This document shows positions 48,691-57,129 of a DNA stretch of 64,000 nt, piece after piece. The translations under genes and the position numbers were made by a program. The notes below the pieces were generated by a model. That model was not told the DNA's origin, did no database searches, and saw nothing but the letters and a program-made list of their open reading frames with translations. This DNA is from Paraburkholderia domus. GTDB taxonomy: Bacteria; Pseudomonadota; Gammaproteobacteria; Burkholderiales; Burkholderiaceae. Within the stretch, counting starts at the first letter, position 1. The number at the start of each line of letters is the position of its first letter. Location: the NCBI RefSeq assembly GCF_905220705.1, contig NZ_CAJNAT010000003.1:62001-126000 (forward strand), read 5' to 3'.

Positions 48691-48778
48691 CAGCGGCGCC
48701 GCTTACGCCCCCCTCGGAGTGCCATAACCAAACGTCGATCGGATGGCACTTACCCTCTGGTAGTTACTCTTCCGACGA

Positions 48779-49039
48779 CTAATCGATTGGGTCCGGCGTA
48801 ACGGTCATGTATTGCTTGATTTCAGGCTGACCCAGTGCGATTGCATTGAGCATTGCGACTCCGAGCCGACGCGCGAACTCATCGTCAAGCCTGAAATCGA
48901 AGTCGTCTAACAGAATCGGCACTGTGAATTTTCCAGCCAGAAGCGGGGCTAGCTTGGCAGGTTCAACTAACTGCACATTCAAACGCTGACTGTCTTGGTC
49001 GTAGTTCAGAACTACGGAACGGGGTGGATCAATAGCCAT
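48779..49039 (-). CDS. putative RHS immunity protein, array copy 2
   Basis: 86-aa family member (SVVLNYDQDSQRL; LLDDFDFRLDDEFARRLG; ALGQPEIKQYMTVT). Ends at PID, where a TAG stops it; the codons beyond would read SSEE then TAA as in copy 3. Its ATG shares one base with the tip 2 stop (TGATG), so translation is coupled to the tip. Confidence 0.72.
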   Translation of the reverse strand: MAIDPPRSVVLNYDQDSQRLNVQLVEPAKLAPLLAGKFTVPILLDDFDFRLDDEFARRLGVAMLNAIALGQPEIKQYMTVTPDPID

Positions 49040-49311
49040 CAATACCCTCTGCACTCTTGATAATCTAGAAATACCTGCTGTTTGCACAGCGCGATGCCGC
49101 GCGCGCCGCCCCTATGGAAAGCAATCGCATTGCACATTTCGATTTGAGCGTCATGCTGCGTACGGCATTCGCTCTGGAGATTTACGGCGGCGCGCGGCCC
49201 GCGCCGCCCGACGATCGTGACAGGGGACGGTTGCATTTCGCTACCGAACATCAGCGGCGCCGCTTCCGTCCCCCCTCGGAGGGCCGTAACCAAACGTCGA
49301 TCAGATAACAC
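49039..49311 (-). CDS. orphan RHS C-terminal tip 2
   Basis: 90-codon intact frame whose C-terminal part matches the end of the full RHS protein: Cys-x10-Cys-x15-Cys-x10-Cys with MCNAIAFHRGGARGIALC. The N-terminal part (PVTIVGRRGPRAAVNL) is shared with other orphan tips but not with the RHS protein. No ribosome-binding site is obvious; it would need recombination into rhs, or a local start, to be made. Confidence 0.6.
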   Translation of the reverse strand: MLSDRRLVTALRGGTEAAPLMFGSEMQPSPVTIVGRRGPRAAVNLQSECRTQHDAQIEMCNAIAFHRGGARGIALCKQQVFLDYQECRGY

Positions 49312-49324
49312 TTACCCCCGGTTG

Positions 49325-49597
49325 CTACTCTTCTGACGACTTGTCGATCGGTCCTTCCGTGAACGTCATGTACTGTTTGATGTCAGGCTGCCCCAGCGCA
49401 ATCGTATTCAGCATCCCGACTCCAAGCTGTCGCGCAAATTCATCGTCCAGTTTGAAATCTTGTTCATCAGCCATCACCACGCCCATTCTCCCTGCAACGA
49501 GCGGGGCAAGCCTAGTTGGATCAATGGTATGCACTATTAGCTGCTGCAGATCTTCGTTGTAGGTCAGAACCACAGAATACGGCGGATGTTTAGCCAT
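49325..49597 (-). CDS. putative RHS immunity protein, array copy 3
   Basis: 90-aa family member (SVVLTYNEDLQQL; ADEQDFKLDDEFARQLG; ALGQPDIKQYMTFTEGPID) with the longer PIDKSSEE tail like copy 1. VVMADEQD replaces the PILLDE of other copies, the largest change in the family. The tip upstream of it has decayed, so this is an orphan immunity gene. Confidence 0.72.
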   Translation of the reverse strand: MAKHPPYSVVLTYNEDLQQLIVHTIDPTRLAPLVAGRMGVVMADEQDFKLDDEFARQLGVGMLNTIALGQPDIKQYMTFTEGPIDKSSEE

Positions 49598-49600
49598 CAG

Positions 49601-49800
49601 AGCCCCTACACTCTTAATAAATTTGGAATACCGTCTGCTTAAACGGTGGGGCTTCTCGCTCGCTGCCCGCCCGAAAATCGATCGCATTGCACATTTCGAT
49701 TAGAGCGTCATACTGCGCGAAGCATTCGCTCTAGAGATTTCCGACGGCGCGCGGCCCGCGCCGCCGAACGGCGTTGATAAGAGGACGGTTTGCGCTTTTC
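49601..49800 (-). pseudogene. decayed orphan RHS tip 3
   Basis: The core is recognisable (Glu-Cys-Phe-Ala-Gln-Tyr-Asp-Ala then MCNAI) but then diverges (DFRAGSERE), and an in-frame TAA and a changed frame lie before the immunity start. The Cys pattern is lost in the second half. Non-functional as a tip by itself. Confidence 0.65.
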
Positions 49801-49898
49801 CCACCGGCCTCATCGGGCTGGTTCCTGTCCCGCGGCACCATGACCAAAAGGTCGGTCGGTCATGGCGCTCAACATCCGATTAATTACTCTTCTGACGA

Positions 49899-50159
49899 CT
49901 AGTCAATTGGGTCCTCGGTAACGCTCATGTATTTCCTGATGTCCGGTTGCCCCAGTGCAATCAGACTAAGCATCGCGGCGCCAAGCCGTCGCGCGAACGC
50001 GTCGTCAAGCCTGAAATTGTGTTCGTCCAGCAGGATCGGCACCTCGAGCGTCCCGGCCACGACCGGGCCCAATCTGGCTCGATCAATAGCTTGCACAGCA
50101 AACTCTTGACGATCTTCGATGTAGGTCAGAACCACGGAATACGGCGGATGATTAGTCAT
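49899..50159 (-). CDS. putative RHS immunity protein, array copy 4
   Basis: 86-aa family member (SVVLTYIEDRQEF; LLDEHNFRLDDAFARRLG; ALGQPDIRKYMSVTEDPID). Stops at TAG after PID, with SSEE then TAA still readable beyond. Overlaps the end of orphan tip 4 by 4 nt (ATGA). Confidence 0.72.
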   Translation of the reverse strand: MTNHPPYSVVLTYIEDRQEFAVQAIDRARLGPVVAGTLEVPILLDEHNFRLDDAFARRLGAAMLSLIALGQPDIRKYMSVTEDPID

Positions 50160-50374
50160 CGATACCCTCTGTACTTTTGATAGATCTGTAATGCCCTATG
50201 CTTGCACAGCGCGGCTGCTCGCACACCGCCCATGTGGAAAGCAATCGCATTGCACATTTCGATTTGAGCGTCATACTGCGCGAGGCATTCACGCTGGGGA
50301 GCTCCGGCGGCACGCGGGCCGCGCCGCCGGAAGTTGGTGATAAGCGGACAGTTTGCACTTTTCCCGTGGGCCAC
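50156..50374 (-). CDS. orphan RHS C-terminal tip 4
   Basis: 72-codon intact frame ending in the tip pattern (ECLAQYDAQIEMCNAIAFH then GGVRAAALC). The fourth Cys is replaced by Tyr (YQKYRGYR), so one predicted disulfide is lost. The stop overlaps copy 4 immunity start by 4 nt. No export or RHS sequence is attached. Confidence 0.6.
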   Translation of the reverse strand: MAHGKSANCPLITNFRRRGPRAAGAPQRECLAQYDAQIEMCNAIAFHMGGVRAAALCKHRALQIYQKYRGYR

Positions 50375-50461
50375 ATTGGGGTCGTTTGCGCCCCTTCAGT
50401 GCAATGACCAAACGTCAGTCAGTCATACCACTTAACCGCTGGTCAATTACTCTCCTGACGG

Positions 50462-50722
50462 TCAATCGACAGGTCGTTGTGTCACGCTCATGTATTGCTT
50501 GATGTCCGGCTGACCAAGCGCAATCAGATTCAACATGGTAGCTCCAAGCCCTTGCGCGAATTCGTCATCAAGCCTGAAATCGAATTCGTCTAGCAGAATC
50601 GGTACTTCGAATTGTCCGGCTATGAGCGGAGCAAACTTAGCTCGGTCAACAGCTTGCAAGGCAAACTGTTGACGATCCTCGAGGTAGGTCAGAACCACAC
50701 AATACGGCGGATGATTAGCCAT
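50462..50722 (-). CDS. putative RHS immunity protein, array copy 5 (cognate)
   Basis: 86-aa family member directly downstream of the complete rhs gene: CVVLTYLEDRQQF; LLDEFDFRLDDEFAQGLG; ALGQPDIKQYMSVTQRPVD. Its ATG shares one base with the rhs stop (TGATG), the position expected for the cognate immunity gene. Secondary structure looks mixed beta then alpha. No signal peptide, so it would act in the cytoplasm. Confidence 0.75.
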   Translation of the reverse strand: MANHPPYCVVLTYLEDRQQFALQAVDRAKFAPLIAGQFEVPILLDEFDFRLDDEFAQGLGATMLNLIALGQPDIKQYMSVTQRPVD

Positions 50723-53133
50723 CAATAACCTCTGCACTTTTGATAATCTTCGAATGCCTGCTGTTTGCACAGCGCGATGCCGCGCGCGCCGCCCCTATGG
50801 AAAGCAATCGCATTGCACATTTCCATTTGAACTTCGTACCGCGCGAAGCATTCACTCTCGTGACCCTCCCTGCCCCCACACTTAACCATTCCGCCGCCAC
50901 CGCTCGCGGCTCCGAAGAGCGCGCCGTAAAGCATTGACCTCTTCGCGGAGCCAGTCAGATCCGGCACAAGGGCAGGATAAGGAACCTGCGACTGATCGCT
51001 CAGCAGCAACTCAGTTGTCTCGCCCCACTTCGGAAGTGTATCGCTCAGTTCACTACCAAACAGCTTCCCCGTGAACGTGGCTTTCCACGCCATGTAGCAT
51101 TCAACGCAGAGTCCTGGTATGAAGGCATCGGCGTCAGACTGAAGTCCGGTGAGGTTAGCGGGTGGCGAAACCGGCTCATTACCCAGCTCCCAGTTGGTGA
51201 GCCACACCCCAAGTTCAGCATCGCTGATCGGCTTCCACCAGGCGCCGTTCGTTGACACTTGCGCCGTACGCGAGGACACCGTGCCGTTCGCGGCATAACG
51301 ATAGTCGACGCTTAGTACGCGGGCGAGTCCGCCATTAGCAATACCTGCCGGTTCGTCATACTTGAAATTAGACACGCGACCGCGCTCGTCGTAAGCGATG
51401 CTCGCCTTACCGCTGTTGCCCGCTATCTGTGTTGCACGATTCGCGGCGTTACGCTCAAGCGTTCGCATCGCCCAACCTGACACGGCATCCTGCGTCGTTG
51501 CGATGTTGCCCTTTGCGTCATACGTGTAGGTCCAGTCTTCAATCTTCTTGCCATCCTGGGTGACAGTGGCTGACAGAAGGCGACCCACATCGTCGTAGCG
51601 TGCGCCGACTGTCATTTGACTACCCGTCCCGACCGCTTGCAGTCCCTGTTCGCCCGTCAGGTCGGTCGTTGCGCGTTCCGCATAGCCCGTGACGTTGCTT
51701 CGCGAGTCATAAACGAATGCGCGGACTTTGCCCGGTGTAGCGACCAGATGCGGACGCAACGAATTGGCATCGCTGTATTCAATCGTCGTTACCGCTTTCT
51801 TCCCGGCAACGGTCGCAGTTGCCTTCGTTGGCCGGTTGACGCTGTCCCAGGTGTACTGGACACCTCCATCGGGCGTCTGCCTCTGCTTCAGATTCCCTGC
51901 CGCATCCCACGTTCTCGATACCGCGCCGGCTGGCGTAGTAATTGTTCGAGGACGCAACGTGTCTCCGACATCAAACGAATACGTGCTGGTGCCGGACATA
52001 TCGCTGAGCGTCGTCGTGCCGGAACCGTAGCTGAGCGACACATTACGTGTCGTGTCGGGATGGGTGACCGAGATTGCACGTCCGGTGGAATCATAGGTCC
52101 ACGTTGCAACCCGCGAACCGGACTCGTCCTTTACGCCTGTCAAGGCGTTTGGAAAGCGGGCGTCCTCGTACAGATACTGACGAACGTGGCCATATGGTGC
52201 AGTTACCGAAGCAAGATTGCCCTTTCCGTCGTAAGCGTAGTCCGTGGGCATTCCCAAGGGATCTACCAGCGTAACGACGCGGTCGCTATTGTCATATACC
52301 AAACGAATTGAAGTCGCTGTTGCCAGTACTACGTTATCGACTGGCCACCAGGCGATCGATGACAGCCGCTGCCTGCCGTCATATGTAACCTTGCGGATCA
52401 CACCCGTGCGGGTTGTTTCGGAATAGAACTTGCCGCTGGTATCCGAGTAGGCTTCCGTCGTGCCAAGCAGTTCGTCCTTCAGGTAGAAGTACCCGTCGCC
52501 AGCCTTCGTCAGGGAAAGACCAGCGGTTCCTGGCACGGCCCACGCTCCGCCAATCCACTTGAATGTCAGCGGTTGCCCGTTACCCCGATAAGCAGCGATT
52601 TTCGGCGTGCTCGCGTTAACCGCCGACAGATCAAGCCTTCGCTGCCAGTTGTTGACCCAGTAGCCGCCCATCGCCGTCTGCGTTTTATCGTAGGGCTTCG
52701 AAAGATAGGTACGGCTAAAGACAAGTGGAGACGTGTCACCGCTCGCGAAGTCAGCTTCGGAAACCATTACGTTGCCGTTCGCTGGGAACACTGGGTCTGC
52801 CACAGGACAGGAGTCGTCAGATGGATTGTCGGTCCCGTTGCACCAGGGAATAATCAGATCGGCCCTGCCCACGCAGTCGTAAGTGCCGAGGCCGATAGGG
52901 GTATTGCTTGAAACGTCGAGAGGGCACGACGGGGTTCCCCGGATCGCATGTGACTTCGGATAGAGCGCAAGACACTCCTCGTCAGTTCCCGCGCGCGCCC
53001 CGAAAGCGACCATCAACAACATGAATGCGGCCAGTAGACGGGCCAGGTTGCCTGCTGGCCCGCAAGACGGTTTGTTTATTCTCGTACGCAGCCATTTTGT
53101 CTTCTCCTCGATACTCAGCACGTCTTCTCGCAT
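50722..53133 (-). CDS. Sec-exported RHS/YD-repeat protein with Cys-rich C-terminal tip
   Basis: 803 aa. Signal peptide at about 30-50 (LLAAFMLLMVAFGARA, cleavage before GTDEE) after a polar N-terminal stretch. A DUF6531-like N-terminal domain (NVMVSEADFASGDTSPLVFSRTY) leads into YD repeats (about 230-640). No PAAR domain and no visible DPxGxx core-closing motif. A linker with PGLCVECYMAW and a Gly-rich hinge (GAASGGGG) leads to the final ~50 residues, patterned Cys-x10-Cys-x15-Cys-x10-Cys. Likely a polymorphic toxin delivered by an unknown route; toxicity is inferred from the RHS layout and following immunity-like genes. Confidence 0.82.
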   Translation of the reverse strand: MREDVLSIEEKTKWLRTRINKPSCGPAGNLARLLAAFMLLMVAFGARAGTDEECLALYPKSHAIRGTPSCPLDVSSNTPIGLGTYDCVGRADLIIPWCNGTDNPSDDSCPVADPVFPANGNVMVSEADFASGDTSPLVFSRTYLSKPYDKTQTAMGGYWVNNWQRRLDLSAVNASTPKIAAYRGNGQPLTFKWIGGAWAVPGTAGLSLTKAGDGYFYLKDELLGTTEAYSDTSGKFYSETTRTGVIRKVTYDGRQRLSSIAWWPVDNVVLATATSIRLVYDNSDRVVTLVDPLGMPTDYAYDGKGNLASVTAPYGHVRQYLYEDARFPNALTGVKDESGSRVATWTYDSTGRAISVTHPDTTRNVSLSYGSGTTTLSDMSGTSTYSFDVGDTLRPRTITTPAGAVSRTWDAAGNLKQRQTPDGGVQYTWDSVNRPTKATATVAGKKAVTTIEYSDANSLRPHLVATPGKVRAFVYDSRSNVTGYAERATTDLTGEQGLQAVGTGSQMTVGARYDDVGRLLSATVTQDGKKIEDWTYTYDAKGNIATTQDAVSGWAMRTLERNAANRATQIAGNSGKASIAYDERGRVSNFKYDEPAGIANGGLARVLSVDYRYAANGTVSSRTAQVSTNGAWWKPISDAELGVWLTNWELGNEPVSPPANLTGLQSDADAFIPGLCVECYMAWKATFTGKLFGSELSDTLPKWGETTELLLSDQSQVPYPALVPDLTGSAKRSMLYGALFGAASGGGGMVKCGGREGHESECFARYEVQMEMCNAIAFHRGGARGIALCKQQAFEDYQKCRGY

Positions 53134-53790
53134 CGCCTCTTCCCAAGGTCAAAAGCAGAAGTAAACGCGCCTTCAACCGGCCTTACAACGATTCCGCAAC
53201 GATCTGTAACGTTTCATGCAATTGCCCTGTTGCCACTACAAACGTCGCCTTCACTCCCCTACGTAATCCGTAGGGAATTACGCAAGAGCCCGTCAGTCAT
53301 CAACGCGTCGCAATGAAAAACCCAGAACGTCAGACGCTGGATATCCGTACGTGAAAGTGATTGGACGTTGGCACGCAAATCAAGGCAGGTCGGAAGGGAA
53401 AAGACGGGGCGCGTAACACGCCGCACGAAAGGGAGATGAGTAGCGCAAGAAAGCGCTACGAGAAGAATCGCAGTACAAAGTGCGATTTCACAATATCAGA
53501 CCCATGAAGAACGGGCTAAATCTCACTGGCGAAACACCCGAACGGCGACCACAAAGTTATCCCCAGTTTTTGTTGGCAAATCTGTGCATAACTATCCGGC
53601 AAAATCGGCAAGCTCTTGATGCGCTTGCTGTTTTTACCGTTACGTCGAACTTGGGCAAGCGAAGCACCTGCCCGCGTCGTGCGGTGGTTGCGGCTAACTT
53701 GTCGCGGAGTTGTGGATCAAGCGCGACTGGGACTGCACCTCGCCGACGAATCTCCGCCGCCGCCCGCCGACGTCAAGCGCATCAAGCCCA
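53134..53790. other. 657-nt region upstream of rhs
   Basis: No convincing gene; short frames here lack ribosome-binding sites and family resemblance. Contains the palindrome at 53257 and two DnaA-box-like nonamers (TTATCCCCA at 53557 and TGTGCATAA at 53583). Composition changes back to GC-rich towards 53790, marking the right edge of the island. Confidence 0.45.
53257..53275 (-). promoter_or_regulatory. palindrome upstream of rhs, candidate operator
   Basis: CCCTACG / CGTAGGG, 7-bp perfect arms with a 5-nt centre, 124 nt upstream of the rhs start. No T-run follows on either strand, so it is not a typical terminator. The regulator is unknown. Confidence 0.45.
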
Positions 53791-55212
53791 TCAATCACGC
53801 ACCACGCCCGCACCATGCCCGCGCCCGGCTTCCTGTGAAGCCGGCGCGGCGCGCTCTTCCTCACGCCATTGCTGCCGCGAACGCACCATTCTGCGCACGG
53901 CGAGGCGCGCCATCTTCACCCAACCCGACGGACGCGGGTCGGCAAGCATGCTGAGCGCTCGCGCGTAGTCGAGCGTTAGGCCGGGCGTCCACGCCATCGT
54001 CGCTGCGCGTTTGCGCAGTTGTGCGGCCACCCACAGTTCCGGCGTCGTGATCACGCGCAAAAACGGCCGCCAGCCGCCGAGGCTGCCCCACACGCGCGCA
54101 GACGCGCCTTCGATCGCCGCTTCCAGCGCGCGCGATACGCTGCTCGAACAATTGCGGTGCGTCAGGTTGTAGGTCGTATCCTGGCGATAGGTGTCCCAGA
54201 AGTGCCGCAGGCGCACCGGATCGTAATTGCGAATGCGCACCTGAACCGTCGACGGACACCATGCTTTCGATTCGGTTGGATAATTTGGCTGGAACACACC
54301 GGGCACGTCGTTCTCGCGCGTCGCACGCAGCAGCCGCGCGAAGTCGTCGGGCGAACGATCGATTTCGACGCCCGGATACAAGCTGATATAGACACCCTCA
54401 GGCGATTCGAGCGCGGCATGGCCGGTCGAAATCACGCCGTTACGATCCACCGCCGCGATGTAGCGATCGACGATCAACTGCCGCCGCGCTTCACCTTTAG
54501 ACGAACCCACCGGCGTCCACACGTGAACGGTCAACGCGTCTTCATCGGCGGCGGGCGGGCCGTCCCATTCGACCGCGCTCAACCGACCGGGAGAGACAGC
54601 ACTCGCGGCGGGGTTGGCGGCATTAGCACTTGCCTCATCCGAAGCCACCGCGGGATTCGTCGCGAGACGCCGCACGCGCATACTCAGCAAAATCATGTTC
54701 CAGCCGCCGAATATCAGGCCGAGGCCGAGACAGTACGGCACAGTGCCCACATAGTGCGTCGGATACGGCTGATAGAAGAAAACCGCCAGCGCGATTTCAA
54801 TGCCGCCGCCGATCATCGCGAGCCGCCACGTGCGATACCGGACGACCTTCGCGGAGACGATCTGCAGCAGACCGTCGGCCAAAAAGAGCGTGCCGAAGAT
54901 CATCGACAGAATGAAATTGCCGTGGTGATGGCCGGCGAGAATCAGCGCCGCCGCAAAGCAGAATGCGAGGCCCTTCACATAGCGCAGCGTGCGTTGCCCG
55001 CCCATGCCGGTCCAGGCGACGGCCAGCGTGGCGAGCCCTTCGAGCAGCAGCAATAACGCAAACGGTGTGATCGGGAAATAGAGCGCGCTGTCGAGCGCGT
55101 CGATGAACACCACCACACCGAGCACCAGACTCACCCAGCCGATCAACTGCAACGAGCGCCAACGCGTGCGCAGGTAATCGGTACCTAGCAGGATCATAAC
55201 CAGCCGAACCAT
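53791..55212 (-). CDS. HdeD-like membrane domain fused to a cysteine-peptidase-like domain
   Basis: 473 aa. N-terminal six-TM HdeD/DUF308-type domain (about 1-190, with LLLLLEGLATLAVAW and LILAGHHHGNFILSMIFG). A disordered Ala/Ser linker (about 190-220) follows. The soluble C-terminal domain has a conserved-looking STGHAALESPEGVYISLYPG start and a NLTHRNCSSSVSRALE core, suggesting a His-Cys papain/NlpC-like (DUF4105-like) fold. The function is unknown. Start at the ATG at 55212. Confidence 0.75.
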   Translation of the reverse strand: MVRLVMILLGTDYLRTRWRSLQLIGWVSLVLGVVVFIDALDSALYFPITPFALLLLLEGLATLAVAWTGMGGQRTLRYVKGLAFCFAAALILAGHHHGNFILSMIFGTLFLADGLLQIVSAKVVRYRTWRLAMIGGGIEIALAVFFYQPYPTHYVGTVPYCLGLGLIFGGWNMILLSMRVRRLATNPAVASDEASANAANPAASAVSPGRLSAVEWDGPPAADEDALTVHVWTPVGSSKGEARRQLIVDRYIAAVDRNGVISTGHAALESPEGVYISLYPGVEIDRSPDDFARLLRATRENDVPGVFQPNYPTESKAWCPSTVQVRIRNYDPVRLRHFWDTYRQDTTYNLTHRNCSSSVSRALEAAIEGASARVWGSLGGWRPFLRVITTPELWVAAQLRKRAATMAWTPGLTLDYARALSMLADPRPSGWVKMARLAVRRMVRSRQQWREEERAAPASQEAGRGHGAGVVRD

Positions 55213-55380
55213 CGCAAGCCCTCCGTGATCGATGCGCCTTTCTGAACGCAATCTTATACACATTCACGGCGTCGGCGCAGCAGGATCCGGTGTAGCTTTG
55301 TTTGCGCGTGGTGCTGCATTCACGCAGCATCGCTTCGTGAATGCATGGCGCATCGACGCCACGCGATCGCAGCAAGATCC

Positions 55381-55722
55381 TCAGACGTACTTGTGGCGCT
55401 CGTGCCGATGCGCCTTCGACGGGCGTGTGCCGCGCTTGCTCGTGCTCGCGGCTGCATGCGATTCATCTTGCGGCGTGACGCGCGGGTTAGCGTATGAGCC
55501 GTGCTGCAAAACAGCGGGGCTTTGCATGGTTGCCGCGCCTTGTGGCGCAGCCGATGAGGTCTGTGCAGCGGGCAACGGCCCCGTTGCCGCGTCGATGACC
55601 TTCTGCAATTCGTCCTGCGCGTATGCGGGCAGCGGCGCGGGCGGATACGCCGCGTCGGCAGCCATGGCGGTGGAGGCGGCGCAAGCAACACCGAGGGAGA
55701 TCATCAAGTGGGCGATTTTCAT
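55381..55722 (-). CDS. small secreted protein of unknown function
   Basis: 113 aa. A clear Sec signal peptide (MKIAHLMISLGVACAASTAM, cleavage after AMA) precedes a mature part of low complexity: Ala/Pro/Ser-rich, ending in a basic His/Lys/Arg tail (KAHRHERHKYV). No domain recognised. It lies 168 nt upstream of the HdeD-fusion gene on the same strand. Confidence 0.65.
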   Translation of the reverse strand: MKIAHLMISLGVACAASTAMAADAAYPPAPLPAYAQDELQKVIDAATGPLPAAQTSSAAPQGAATMQSPAVLQHGSYANPRVTPQDESHAAASTSKRGTRPSKAHRHERHKYV

Positions 55723-55960
55723 GTCGAATCCTGGTCAGGATGACGCGGCCTGCATGATTGGAAGCGTGGCGCGCGTCGATGGATCGGAAGGCTCCTGACG
55801 GCTTGCACCGTCAGCACAAACAGTGTGACGGCCGGGACATGAAGGGTAAATTTTATCAAGCCGGATTCAGATAACCATAATCCGGCTTAATAAGCGCCGG
55901 CGCGAAGCATTCTCGACGCACCGGCTTGCAGCGGATAAACGCAGCTCAAGCGAACGTCAT

Positions 55961-56884
55961 TCAGGCAGCTGCGGCTTGCGGCATCGCCACGCCCTGCTCC
56001 CCGCCCAGCGCGTCGAGCAGATCGCACAGCATGCGGTCGAGTTCGGCCGTCATCAGCGTGACGTCGGAGTCGAAGCGCTCGTCGTCGTTCTGCGCGGTGG
56101 GATCGCTCGCTTCCTTGACGACGTCGAGCGGCGCGATGCGCTTGATCGTCAGCGAGGGCGTCAGCACGAACGACACACGATCGTTCCACGTCATCGCGAG
56201 CCGCATGCATTGCTTGCCGGCTTCGATATGACGGCGCATATCTTCGGCATCCAAAGTATGTCCGACGTAGCGCACCGTCGCGTTGCCTTCCGTCGGCGAA
56301 CGCAATTCGGTGTCCTGGTCGAGCGTGAAGCCAGCCGGGCCTTCACCGGAAAGCAGCCACTCGGTCATCGCCGCAACCGGCGATTGCGTGACGCGTACGG
56401 TGCCAAGCGGCAGTTGATCGATCGACTTCACCAGCAGGCCGCGCACTTCGTCGGCAACCGCTTGCGAGCCCGCATCGATCACGAGCCAGCCATTCCTGGT
56501 ATCGATCCACACGCGCGTGTCGCGACGGATGCTGAAGGCGCGCGGCAGCAGTTCGTCGGTCACCTGCTCCTTGAGTTCGCGCATCTGCTTGCGGCCGGGT
56601 TTGAAGCCCTGCTGCTCTTCAAGTTCGAGCGCGCGAGCCTTGGTCACTTGCGTGACGACCGAAGCCGGCAGCAATTTCTTTTCGGCGCGAAACACCAGCA
56701 ACATCTGGCCATTGAGCGAATACACCAGCGAGTCGTTGTCGCGCGGCGATGCCCAGCCGTGACTTTGCATCTCGACGCTATTGCCCGGCGCGAACGCGTG
56801 CGGCGCGAGCCATTTCTCCATTTGTTCAGGGGTGACGGACCACGGAGCGGGAAGACGGTGCAACTGAAGGTTTTTGAACCACAT
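55961..56884 (-). CDS. rdgC: recombination-associated protein RdgC
   Basis: 307-aa ring-forming DNA-binding protein that limits RecA access to DNA. N-terminal [11 protein letters not shown], the [12 protein letters not shown] block and the [23 protein letters not shown] end match the family. Length matches. An RHS/immunity region and a DNA-bending-type protein being close is probably coincidence. Confidence 0.95.
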   Translation of the reverse strand: MWFKNLQLHRLPAPWSVTPEQMEKWLAPHAFAPGNSVEMQSHGWASPRDNDSLVYSLNGQMLLVFRAEKKLLPASVVTQVTKARALELEEQQGFKPGRKQMRELKEQVTDELLPRAFSIRRDTRVWIDTRNGWLVIDAGSQAVADEVRGLLVKSIDQLPLGTVRVTQSPVAAMTEWLLSGEGPAGFTLDQDTELRSPTEGNATVRYVGHTLDAEDMRRHIEAGKQCMRLAMTWNDRVSFVLTPSLTIKRIAPLDVVKEASDPTAQNDDERFDSDVTLMTAELDRMLCDLLDALGGEQGVAMPQAAAA

Positions 56885-57129
56885 GGGCGGGGTCTTGTAC
56901 GGGCAAAGCGCGTCATTCTATATGACGATGGAGATGGCGAGGTCGGGCGCGTACCTCCACACTCTGCGCCGAAACGGTCGCATCGCGCGGTCCCGGCGGC
57001 CCACTGCAGGTGTCGAAGGAATTTCGCGCTACGATGCCCGTAGTGGTTTGCCGCATCAGTCTTAGGACGCGCTTTACGTTCAAATCAGCTAGACTTTTTG
57101 AAAGACGCGCGACATAGACGGAGGTGGCC

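Larger units (their letters stand above)
48203..50770 (-). repeat. tandem array of five ~560-bp tip-immunity units
   Basis: Immunity-gene starts fall at 50722, 50159, 49597, 49039 and 48478: spacings 563, 562, 558 and 561 nt. Each unit has, in minus-strand order, a tip-coding part, an overlapping start, an immunity gene and a conserved spacer around AAGAGTAA ... ACGTTTGG. The first tip is fused to the RHS protein; the others are orphan. Divergence is clear between copies, so the expansion is not recent. Confidence 0.85.

Noticed and set aside
48203..50770. Regular ~560-bp periodicity read as a possible CRISPR or satellite array
   Set aside because: Units are coding (tip and immunity genes) and far too long and diverged for CRISPR repeats and spacers.
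53557..53591. Possible replication origin from two DnaA-like boxes
   Set aside because: Only two imperfect sites, no A+T-rich unwinding element and no dnaA, dnaN or parAB nearby.
53480..53968. 162-codon plus-strand ORF upstream of the HdeD-fusion gene end
   Set aside because: No ribosome-binding site, Arg/Ser/Ala-rich shadow sequence that overlaps the real minus-strand gene.
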